A stretch of 64,000 nt of DNA, taken from positions 29,786,449-29,850,448 of the forward strand of contig NC_037590.1 of NCBI RefSeq assembly GCF_003073045.1, written 5' to 3'. The notes beneath the pieces are model-generated. The model did no database searches. It was given only the letters and a program-made list of their open reading frames with translations, and was not told the origin of the DNA. Of the stretch, positions 22,502 through 34,576 are shown one piece after another (the stretch's first letter is position 1; each line of letters begins with the position of its first letter). The position numbers and the translations under genes are program-made. The DNA is from Pomacea canaliculata. Its lineage: Eukaryota; Mollusca; Gastropoda; Architaenioglossa; Ampullariidae.

Positions 22502-25500
22502 TTAAAAATAAATTTAAAAATCTGGAGTTATCATCTTGGCTTGTATTTCCAAACATCATCACTATTCAGCTTTGTCACAAGCTAGCACAATCGTATAGAT
22601 CGCGGAAACAGCAGCAGCGCTCAAATATTTTGTTTCCGACTCGAATCAGATATCTGCTCTGCCAAACACTTGTGTCACTATTCTTTTTCTTTTCAGCTAG
22701 CAACTCCCTTCCTCGTCGAGATTTGCCGAGGTAGACAGCTTGGGCATTTTGTGACATTGACATGATTTAATTCGTGCAAATGTCGTCTGCTGTTGGTGTC
22801 TCGCAACTTCTTTTCAAATACTTCAAATATTTAAAATCTTTTCAAAATATTTTTACGTCGTCGTCAAAATACAGATGAATGAAATTACAAAGCGGAAGAG
22901 TTTGTTTTTACCGAGCGTTCAAGACCTAAACTGTCAGCTTTGAAGTTGTTTTGAGCTGTACCCGCTTTCGATTGCGATGCCAAAGTCAACGATAAGGAAC
23001 CCTGTGACACGTGCGAGAGAACACGTTAGGACAAGCATATTTAACAATAACTTCAACATGTTTGTAATATATTCCGCAGATAATCTGAACAACAGCTCCC
23101 TATCAGCCGAGAAGAAAAAGCACGACGTATTATAACATTTACAATTCATACGGCTGGTCAAGGACGATGTCAAGGTCGTGAACTACTGACATTACGACGA
23201 CAACGGCAAAGCAAAACTCGAATAAACAATTGAGAAACAAGTAAACAAACAATAATAATAAAACAAGAGAAATAACCCTTTCTAGTGCTCGATGATCTTC
23301 TACCTACTCTATCGTTTATCCAGAACAGTAAAGAAAAACAAAATGTTTTGACATCCCGTGCATTAAAAAAAAAATAACTAACAGATTTTCCTTCTTTTAA
23401 ATTAAGCCTTCTGTAGGTTCGAGCAAAGAGTGCTGTTGCATGAAGCTAAGTCGAGCCACTCAGTATCAATAACAAATGTCTACAATTTTGTAAATTGTTA
23501 CACGTTTGCCATGTATTAACAGCCAGTAATAGTATCAAGCGAAAAGTTCAAGAAATCAACAAGTACACTACGAACACATACACCTCTCTCTCTCTCACAC
23601 ACACATCTGGTTTGTGCTGTATTTCATATGCTCCATAATGTATCCATAATTAAATGTATTTTTATCACACGATAATTTGTTTTTAGGCAATTTGTTTTTA
23701 CATGAATCGAAAACATAGATGAACTGACTATTGCTCTGATTATCCTGGTCGCTATAGTAAGGAAGAATACAAATCTCTAAGCGTACTTCTTAGAATTGAC
23801 ATAAAATGGTGTTAGTGTTGGGCAGTTTGCATGGAAAAAAAAAAAAAATTTGAGGAACGATTACTTTAAGACTAAGTATCCATGAGTGACCGCATATAAA
23901 AAGATTTCACACTGACTGGTGCAGAGGTCAAAGAAAAAAAAAGTTGGAGCTAGTTCAGCAGAATGCTATCGCTGATAGAGGACAATGATGAGAAAGAAGA
24001 TGATGGTGGCGACAGGGGTGAAAAGTTAAAGAAGAAGAAAAAGAAACAGATAACAAAAACATAGCCTAATAAGCGACACCAGGATGATACAGGTTGAGGA
24101 TAAGTGAAGTATATCTAAAGGCTTCTAAAATTTTGATAGGTTGCCGCATGATTGAAGACAACATGAATTTTTCAGTTGTAGTAGCCAGTGGAAGTCACAC
24201 ATTGCTGCTGTTTAGGTATATTATTTTAAAAAGTCCCGAAAGTACTGGCCTTTCTTTTCTAAGGCGACTGCGTAACACAAGAAGTTCCACGAAATCAGCA
24301 AATGTATTTGTAAAGAAATGGACACTTTTAACACGCAGGATTAAAACATCAGGCAGGAGGAAACCTACTGAATGGAGAAATCTTTAGTATTCTACAGGCA
24401 ATCGCAGTTGGGCACATTTACAACTGAAACCTCCATTGGGTGCACGATGGCGCACAGGCAGCCGACTGACGTCAGAATAGTGTCGGTCCAAACACAAGGT
24501 GAAGATTATCAAAGTATTTCCCTTCTAATGCAAAATACAAATATACATACTTACTTATTTAACAGGACAAAAATTATGGTGACTACTTCTGTACATTCTT
24601 ATGCGTAATGCGATATTTAGCAACCCGATTTACAGATAATGTAAACAAAAATTAAGTACATCAATCCAGATAACTCCGATGTTACACATTTATGCAATGA
24701 ATGTACAGGCATTTTGATTACTGGCATTGCAGGTTAAATGAGCGGATGAACCGATGATATGAATGAAATTGGAAAATATGTACACATAAAATTTGTACAC
24801 ATAAAATGAGGCTTTGAAGGCACGTCATTCATAATTCCAGCAGTGTGCACATTCCTACACTTCCAAAATAAAAATTAAAAAAAACAAAAAACAACTTCAG
24901 GCATTTGCTGGTAAACTGTGAAACACGTTTGTGTGGAAACGTACTTTTCCTGATATACTCAAACTGTATGGTCAATGAACAGGTAGACCCTTTCCAGGAA
25001 GTTTCAATGAAAGGTGCTAACATTATGAAATCTGAAAGTCAATCTGCGAAGAAGTTACAGGAATATATTAACGTATCTTCCATACATCCAAACAGTAGTT
25101 AAGAAGGTGCCTCCTGAACAGTTGTTGATCCAAAGAGCAGATAAAAAACATCTTTTAAACTTAACATTTCTTCTCTCAAACACAGCGAAAAAAAAAATGT
25201 CAGAAATTTCTAAGGCGGACGATAGGATATATCCAAAAAAAAAAAAAATTGTTTAACTTTCACAACTTTCAGGAACAACTCTTTTAGTATCATGTACTTT
25301 AAGGAAAATTAAATAACTCATCAAAAGCGAGTGGGTGGCGGGCTGAACTGTGTCTACAGATCCGCCAAACTTACTGAAACAGATTTACAGAAGGAAAGTA
25401 AAACTTTGTAGAAAACAGGGACCAGCAGCTGAGGGAGTTTACTGTAGACGTTAGGAAGAGGATTGAGCGTTCGAATGAAAAACAAAATCACGTGCAATAG

Positions 25501-28500
25501 TTTACTGCTCCCATATTTCTATCAATGCCAGGGCTACTTGGGTTTAACTGGTTCAAAAAGATAAGATCAGTGAAGTACAAAAAGGAGACAGGCTACTAAT
25601 CACGTGAGACCAGTGACCCTACAGGTCACAGGTTCATTCAAATTTAGCCATTTTACCATTTGTGATAACAAAGAAGATTAAGCCCTAGTACTTCTTTCGC
25701 AAAAATGTAAAACAAACCCCATAAATAATCTTTGATAAAGAGATATTTTCTATGGGTATGCTTCCCAGGCAAATCGTGGTTGAGCCTCGAATACCAAGCA
25801 CTCTCTTCTGAAGGTGAAGGGGTTTACTGTTCGCAGTATGTCTCGCTCCATCCTTGACACAACAAATAGTTGCCCATAGCATATCAGAAAAGTCAGTCTT
25901 CCTCTCTCTCTTCTGTGCTCATTCACGCTCGGCCACACACAATAAATATTTGTTCCTCCGATCTCCCGGCACTGTCAAACACACTGGGCTGGCTGCAGCC
26001 CCCGTCTCACTATATGCCCGTGATGGGAAATGTACACCTCTGCGAACCCAGGATGCCGTGGTCACTGGAGACAGAAAAATAAAAAATTCATTTAGAGGAC
26101 TCATCTAATATCTTTGTCTTCTCTTAACATTTGCGATGTTTTATTCAGGTTGGAGGACGCAAATAGGTTTATTCGGTGTAAAGTTCAGATTCCAATTTAT
26201 TAAACAGTGCATCATTGAGTGTACAGTTTACAGTTATTGAATATAGCATTGTAGTGCATACTTCTCGTTTCACAGCATATTCAAATATGTTTAGCTTAAA
26301 GCTTAATGTTTCATGGTAGGACCATGTAAATTTGTAAATTTGTAAAGTGTAAGTTTGCTATAGCTACTTACTTCTAGCTCCCACACAACACAACAAAGAA
26401 ATAAATCCACAACAATAAAAAAATAAAAGTGATGTTTCATCTTTCTTTAAAAAGTTTTTCAAATTTAAGGATTCTTATCACGCAGTGGATAGCTTGTAAT
26501 TCGGCACATTTCAAAGATTTATCGAGATAATATCGGTGCCCTACACCAAAACTGACGATGATGTGATTAGAACTGGTTTCACAGACTTCATGAGGTTTTT
26601 TTGAATGGCTGTGTTTTTGAGTGTCTGGTTTGATTGCTGATTTTTACACAACGTTCGTGCCGTGGAAACAACTCATAAAAATGGCAAACAAACACAAACA
26701 CACACAGATTTTGAAAACGTTTGCTGTTTCATGGCGTTTCCACGAAACACGTTGCATTAGAGTAAAAAAAAAATCTTTAATTTACTTTTCTAAACCTACA
26801 TACACCAAATATTGTGTGTCATAGCACTTCCCTACAGACAACTATTATTTTATTGGGTTTCTTGGTACAGAATGGCAATTTCTAACAGCAGGTCAAGCCT
26901 TTTTAGAAACGTTGTTTGTGCATCGCCAATAAAGCAAAATCTGAGACGCATGACAATACTGAACAAACAACTCCCCCACCCATCCTTTTTGCAATTAAAG
27001 AAAGACGATAAAACATTCAAGGTCTTTCATTATCGTAGCCAATCACAGAACATATTATAACCGGAGCTCATTATCAGGTGTTGTGAGTGGCGTCGGAGAC
27101 AGCTGTTTGTGCCACAGCTGTTTACAGCTAAAGGAGGGAGGGATGGAAGGTTACACTGACAGACCATAGTAACAAGTAAAATATACAGTAAAATCACTGC
27201 GGTCGCTGGGAACAACGACGACTTGATTCAAGACCAGCGCAAACCGCGACGGCACCTGCGAGCAGGGCAACCTTCAGGGACCATACAGGGGCTGATGATG
27301 TCAAGGTTAGCACACGTGTCAACAGGTCGCTTCACTATGCTGTTGTTGCAGCTGCTGCCGACGGTATATCAAAGTCGACACTCCATTGACCTTGATCATG
27401 ACCCGTTTCTCTGACCTAGCTGTTGACCTAGCCCCTAGCCGCTTCATCTCCATATCCGCCACCCTCGTTATCTATCCTACTTAGTTTTGGTCCAACGTTC
27501 TGTTGCTAATAATACTCCCTCCACGTCATTGCATTTCCTATTCTTTGAAAAGAAGTGTTGGATGTCCTCGTCTTTGGTCTGTGTCTGTCACATTTTGCAA
27601 TCATCTGGGTGCACGCGCAGACAAAGAGAGAGAGACGTGCAAACTGTCAAACCAGTCTTCCCTTGCTGCATGCTTCCTTCACGCACATTATATGCAGTAA
27701 TAGTAGAAATAAACTTAAAAATGCGCAACCATCAGGCACATCATTGGTCTAAAAGTTACTTTTTTTTACTCATAGGGCGTTTTGTTGTTCGCTACATTAC
27801 CCTGTCTTCAATGATGCTTTACTTTCAAAGGACACTGATCTGACCAACATGATCTGATATTTATCGCCCCCTGTTTATCTTGGCGAGGGATGCAGACGAT
27901 TGCTGCGGAGATCACTGTCACGGATGTCACGAACTTGCCCACAACACTCTGTCCCGGCCAGGTGTACCTCGTCCATTGAGCTTCTGCTGATCTTCACACG
28001 TGTTACAAAGGTGAGCCAGGGCCACGGGGGCCGGACTCAGCATGCATTGCACCCGAGTAACGTGCGTGATTATGTACCGGTCGGTGCATGCGACTCGATG
28101 ATATCCCTTTCCAATCTGTCGACCCTTCGAGTGAACGAGTGCGCTGATGTTAAGGTCAGACCTGCTCATGTTAGTCAAAAGTGCAACCATAGCGAATCCC
28201 TGGATTAATCAAGAAGGAATGGAAAAACTTGTTGTCTCGAGCCAGGACAAAGCTCAAAACGTGCAAAAACTATTTAAAAAAAGAAGAAAATGATAAGACA
28301 AAACCACAACAATAATTCAAATACCTCGCTACAAACACTTGACAACCACTTCTCGAACAACTCGCGGTAAACATCTGATATAAGTGGATAGAAACACTTG
28401 GCACTCCCAAACATCGTTGTAAACAACCGAGTTGCATCGCTCCTAACATCTTTCGACGAGTAAGACGGTGCGCCATAGAAACCTGAGCTGGGTTGTCTAC

Positions 28501-29220
28501 GAATGCAAGAAACCAGGACCGATTCTTGGTGAAACGCACATAGTATTATGGATGAAAGGAGTTTTTTTAACATATGAAACGATAAACAGCAGTTGACTGC
28601 ATGTGCTGACAGACATGAGTTTGTGAATAGTTCATAGCCGTATGATGCATAAATACAAATAAATGACATATAAATATGTCAAGGCGATCATCCCTTAGGA
28701 AACATGGATGTTCGATCTGTTTGATGAAACTGTTAGAGTTTCAGCCTTTTTATCCTTGTCCTCCCCCTTGCTCTCTCTTAGTTAAAGAGGAAATGCAAGT
28801 CAAATGGGCAGTTGACCTTGCATGAGCGGGTCTGTATTTATCTCTTCAGTCGATCATTTGTCGAGAGGATCGGAGGGCGTGAGTGGGAGAGTGAACAGAG
28901 CGTGACTGGAGTGTGTGACCGAAAAATGTGACCGGAGAGCGTGAGGAGGTCAAGACGGACACAACAGATGCTACTGAGTTGCCGAGCTTGAATGTAGCAT
29001 GCACTTTAGCCAGAAGACCTCACTAGTTGTCAAGATACATGTACAGTCCAGTGTTGCAGGGAAAGCACTCTACTTCATCTGATCGGAGTAATCTTCGCGT
29101 GGCGCCTACAGTGTGAGCTAACCAGTCAGTCCCCCGTTATCTTGTTCTGTCTCTGCACAACCACTAAAAAAATTCCTGAACTCTCCAGTGCCAATGAAAG
29201 TACGTTTGTAGTAAAAATTC

Positions 29221-29226
29221 TTTATT
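29221..29226 (-). terminator. Candidate polyadenylation signal of the collagen gene
   Basis: TTTATT on plus gives AATAAA on the minus strand. It is the first such hexamer I see after the stop at 30371 and implies a 3'UTR of about 1.15 kb. Confidence 0.45.
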
Positions 29227-29350
29227 TAAATTTGCATACTTATATTTAAATCTAACATCAGGGTGTCAGAGAAGGCTGCTGTTTTTGGCTGTTTCAAGAA
29301 CGATACATAAACACTGCCCCTCCGCCCTTCCGATCAATATCATCAAATAG

Positions 29351-29378
29351 ACCCCCCCCACCCCAACCCCCCCCCCAC
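29351..29378 (-). promoter_or_regulatory. Possible RNA G-quadruplex in collagen 3'UTR
   Basis: The plus strand is C-rich (three C runs of 4-10 bases), so a minus-strand transcript would carry G runs close together, about 130 nt before the polyadenylation signal. Confidence 0.4.
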
Positions 29379-30370
29379 CAATAACCAAAAACCAAACAAA
29401 CAAACAGCACAAACAAAACAGAAAACAAAAGGCAACAACGTTATTCGCAGATACATTGAAAACAGTTATTGTAGAAAACTCACCATTACTGAAAATGTAG
29501 AATATAAAGTAAGTTAAGCGGATATACATTTAACAGGTCAGCAATAAAAGTAAACTTTAACAGTTGGCTCCGTATCTGGACGCTGGAATGTTAAAGGCTG
29601 TATACACAGTCATTGATATGATTACACTTAATTTTCTAAAGGTCGATTTTTCTATTATTCTCAATATTTCCTAAGCAACATGCATCAAGAAAGTCTAAAA
29701 TAAAACCGATGAAAAATCATACTGATAAAGATACAAATTTGTGAAAATAGTCTGCATGCTACACGAAATTAAAAAAAAACAACCATGCTTGCAATAAATT
29801 TGTCTTATTATATATATATGTCATAGGCATTAGTGGAGTATGAATCCAGAATGAAGCATTGGCATAAAAATAACCAGGTAAGGACTATCAGCAACAGACA
29901 TTACTCAAACGATTTTCGAATCACTGAAAGCTTAACCATCTCTTATGAAGGAAAAGTTGACATAAATATTATGTAAAACTAAGATATTTTGCGATATATT
30001 TACAAAAAAATTTCTGGCATGCAAGAACATTGCCACAATAATAAATAAAGACAAACACTACATCGTTCTCCACATTTTCTAAAAGGAACAAGTGTAATCA
30101 AATTAAAATTTAGAAATTATTAAATATTCTTTGTGATATACACATCTCCATGTATGCTTACTACGTGCAAGGATTTCACAATCAAGAGTACACGTGTTTC
30201 AAAATGGACCTTATGTGCAAAGAAGAAGACAAGTAGAATGATCGAAATCAATTAAAAGTAAGTCAATGTTAAAAACATAATATTAGTTTAGGACACAAGA
30301 TTGTCGGCAAGAGGGGGAAGGGATAGAGCGGTGGGTAGCATCGGTCCTGAACACAGACAAACCCACCTTT

Positions 30371-30487
30371 CTACGGATAGGCTCGTCCTTCAAGGTTCGT
30401 AGATGTTGCTCTTCGAGTTTCGCCACATCCGGGCAATGGTAAGCCATTTTGGTCAAGGGAGCAAGGCGAATCTAGACCAGGCATGCC
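30371..30487 (-). CDS. Collagen exon 28: terminal two-Cys module, copy B
   Basis: Acceptor ctgtag|ggcatg. Encodes GMPGLDSPCSLDQNGLPLPG, then CGETRRATSTNLEGRAYP and TAG. 16 of its first 22 residues equal those of exon 27, with both Cys conserved. The tail after the second Cys is unlike vertebrate MACIT ends (usually GCW.K). Confidence 0.8.
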   Translation of the reverse strand, partial: GMPGLDSPCSLDQNGLPLPGCGETRRATSTNLEGRAYP

Positions 30488-33400
30488 CTACAGAACACAG
30501 GCAAACAACATTCAAGGGCACATGCATGTATACTGGAGATTCATGCAAGGGGACACTGTTCACGGTACATTAGCAGTCTGCACGTAGAATTCACTGACCA
30601 ACAGCTGGCAGAAGGTGTCTTTGTAGTAGACAGGATTCTGGCACTAACACTTAGTATATTTCCTCCATGCAGCACAATGTCGCGGGATCGCTGTATACAA
30701 CAAGATGTTTGACTTTTGATCTTTAACCTTCTAGTAACCTGTTAATTCCAGAACAAAAAGCTCCCGCCTTTGCAACTCATTTTCTAGTTGGGTACCGCAT
30801 GGACTGGTTGTCAAGAACTGGTTTGCATGTTTCTGTTGAAATATAAACCATTGTGTTTATGATGCTAGGTTGTCCTAAGCCTGTTTCTAATTTACCTAGC
30901 AAGGCAAACATAAAACGATGTTTTCAGTGCACGTGAGGCCGCAGCTAGCAACAAACGCAAGCCAGACATTGTCCTGCTTTTACTAACTTGCATTTTACAG
31001 TCTTCGTGCAGACTCCCACTGTCAACAAGTTTTGCAAGGTATTAATGGGGACAAAAAGTGAAGTGCATTAGAAGTGAAGACAAACCTCACAAACAATATA
31101 GTCACATGACGGAGATGCGCTCAAGCCAATAACAAAACAACAAGACATGCACACTTAACATTTCAGCGAGGCTTTAGCATAATCATGCTACCATACCATG
31201 ATCCAGCAGAGCTCAAGTCGATGCTAGATTACTGAATAAGCCACTTTGGTGCTGCTTAGCATAGAGGGTCCTTTAACGAGGACCAGCGAGGCAGTCAGGT
31301 AAAATGTTCATAAAGTATGCTTAGCTCAGCTGATTGCCAGACTTTAGCTACCTAGCTAACATCTAGCTTCGTGCTGTGCACCAGGTTTATAGTCCTTGAA
31401 TGCCTGCCATGTACCAGCCTCAGAATAGACTGTGCTGTCTGCTAAAACTTCTTTCGGTGACACTTGATATAGAAGTGCCTCAGCAACACTGTAGCACTGG
31501 CGCCAAGGTTTATTATTTTTAAATAATGGCAGAATCTCTTCCATCGTCTGCCAAAAAAAAAAAGTTGACCATTGACACCTTCCCTCTTGAGGCACTGATC
31601 CAGTTACCACCTTCAGCAATATCTTGTATCACGTGACACTGACGCAAGTGCGACTATTGCGACGTGGAGATGAAGACGCTCATATTGCCGAGTGTTGAAC
31701 GTGGACTGCGGAGGACGCCCGCAGAAATGTGGAGGTTGCAGGAACCAACAGTGTGTTCTAGAATCCAACAGTATGTTCTAGGCGCCAGTAGTGTGTTCTA
31801 TGAGCAAAGTGCAGCTAACTTGGAGAAGAGATGGGGAACTGAAGGGGGTGGGTAGGTGAACACTGTTCATCCAGATTTTGGGAAAGAATCTTGCTTTGCG
31901 GTTTATCCAGTTACTTAAAAAAAAAATTGCATCCCACAAGACCTTCAAAGCAATAAAGTTACGAAATGCCACATAAACTTTACAGCTTAGTACAACACAC
32001 TTTGATTCACGCAAAATTAAACGATGCGTTGTGCTCAATAACCCCGTCCCTTTCTCTGTCACGAGGTTAAGTGAACAGATGTAATATTTCGTAAACATAT
32101 AGATGTAATATTTAGCAAACATATAGTGCACAAAACCATGTAGATCTCAAATCATGCATGCAAAAAAGAAGGGGAGAGATAGGAAAAAAATTACAATTAT
32201 TAGAAGATGCACGACTTGATGAAAAACAAGCAGACGTGCGGACCAAGTGCCCCAGGTGAGACCATGCTCCATGCAGACAGGTAGCAATGCAAAGAACGGG
32301 TAAGCGTTACCTTCTCCGGCAAAACCCCCCCACAGCCGGGCAGAGGCAGGCCGTCATGCCCGAGTGGGCAGGGAGCGTCTAACCCCGGGCTGCCCTGTGG
32401 ATGGACAGCCATGCCAGCACTGAAGCGGTTAGTCAGCGACAGAGAGACGGCCAGCCAGAAACATCAGAACGGAACGGGGTGGGGATGGGGAGAGGACAGG
32501 AGGGGTAGCCGGGTGTGAACGTAAAGGCAAAAACAAGAGCATTGCAGGGGATTATTTATGTCAGGAGGAAATAGCAGGCAACAATCGAGGAAACGTTTAC
32601 TGAGGCAGATGGACCCCCCAAAAGAGTTAAGGGGAGGGAACTCTGATGCTTTGGTCAGACATCTATATAAGCATCCCATTCAACCCCTGCCCCAAAAAAA
32701 CTAAGCAACTCAATGTGCATTGAAGAAAATCAAGGGTAACAACTACTTTCCTAAAGTACTTAATAATGTAACTGAAAAATAAATTTTGGCATAAAAATAG
32801 GCAAGAAAACGCAACTACAGTAAATACGACAGACTTCTTGGAGTATATGGGGTGGGTGGCGAGACAGCCTGAAGGAGGAAAGGTGAAAGAAGGAGGTAGA
32901 AAAAGGTCGAAGACGGAATCAGAGTGGGGGTTGGGTTGGTGGCAGGGTGGGAGGGAGAGACAGTGACAGAGAAAGACTCCCCGTAAAGAGGTTTTACAAA
33001 GGAAAAGTCGGAGATAGTAAATGCACAAACTGGACGGGGATGCTGTGGAGGCTACTAATGGCATCGCTTCGCTTCACTGACTAGGTTCATCAGCAAAAGC
33101 TGAGCGACCAAGGGGAGGTGGGGCAGAAAGGGGGAGATAAACGGATCACTGGTTATTTAACTGACGGAAGATAAATGACATGGTTTTGTGTAACAAAATT
33201 ATTCAGAGGATTTCTTGAAAAGAAGTGTAAAGCCCAAAGGCCATATAGATGTCTAGTGTTTTGACAAGACAAAGGGGAAAAAAAAAGAGGAGAAAATAAG
33301 GTCATGGTACTATGTTGTCTAATGCGCATTTAACAACACGGTATTGTAAACAGTCGTCACTGCCACTGAAACGTTTCTTGTTTACGAGAGAAAGCCTAAC

Positions 33401-33725
33401 ATCTTAAACTCAAACTGTCGTAAAGCATTAACAAAGCCAAAAAGCCAAAAAGCGTTACGAAGCAAGAAATTTAAAACACTGTTAACCAGGAAAATGATAA
33501 GCTTTGAAACAACAAAATCACTGTTAACGCAAAAGAAAGAAATAATAATTGCTGAAACAATCACCGCGAACAAGGAATCGGTCTACTGCAAAGAAACTAA
33601 AGCTTTGGGCAGAAACAAAATCGTTGTTTTAACTACAACAATTAAAGAATATGAAGGCAGCAACAAGACAAACCGTTATATGCATATCAAGACGTAAGTC
33701 ATATGGGAACAGAAAATACTCTTAC

Positions 33726-33762
<37 letters not shown>

Positions 33763-34537
33763 AAAAAAGAAAAAAAAAATGGTTAGATTCTTATGCTGGA
33801 AGCATAAGAGAAGTACCCCACTTGATGGAAGCTAAAAGAGGTGAGGGGTGGGCAGCAGTAATGTCTAATAAGAAGCTGGAGGACGAGAAAGAGTCGAGAA
33901 AATTCTTTGGAAAGTCGAGACGTTCTTAGGGGAAGTAAAGCAACGGAGCCGAGTGAAATTCAGGCTGCAATCATCCAAAACGACCTGATGGTTATTTAGG
34001 TTTGTTACAGATTAAAATGAAAATGAAAAATATCACTAACTGGATCTCCTTTCTCTCCTCTTCGGCCACGCTTTCCTCTTCGACCCCTCTTGCCCTGCAA
34101 CAAACACCCACCACTCACTATTAGTCTTATGAAAACACCCTCCACATGCACACGTTTCTAACATCAAACAGCCCTACAGTTTTGGAAAAAAAAAACCAAG
34201 GATATATCACGGATAAAATTTACCATCATAGTGATTGAACACGGACAGGACATTTATTAGCGAAAAAATATTGTCTACAGCACAGATAAGACTGTTGACA
34301 ACCTGTATATATAAAGTCATATGCGAGCGTGGGGTGTGTGTAATCGGAGAGGGGAAGGGACAAATACACACATACGCAAAAATGCATACACACACACACA
34401 ACATAACCACATAGGCACACAAATACACACACACACAAACACTGACAGTGAAAGAAAGAGACTCTGTGTATTTATTTACTATGTTCATGCGTGTGAATGT
34501 GGACTTCTAGCTAAACAGAATTAATTCCACTATCGTT

Positions 34538-34576
<39 letters not shown>

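Larger units (their letters stand above)
20060..29200. other. Large gene-poor interval
   Basis: About 9 kb without a recognised gene. It contains a LINE-tail fragment (21264-21303), a 15-base G run (22487-22501), short (CT)/(CA) tracts, and one possible promoter with a first exon near 20.7-21.0 kb. Open frames at 21620-22256, 25854-26108 and 27487-28208 match no family I know and lack exon-like borders. Confidence 0.5.

Noticed and set aside
25600..25640. tRNA-like 'caggttcattcaaat' B-box
   Set aside because: Mismatch at an invariant base and no A-box at the right distance.
25854..26108. GC-richer block open in three frames
   Set aside because: Possibly a repeat or old exon, but no frame resembles a known protein and no splice sites fit.
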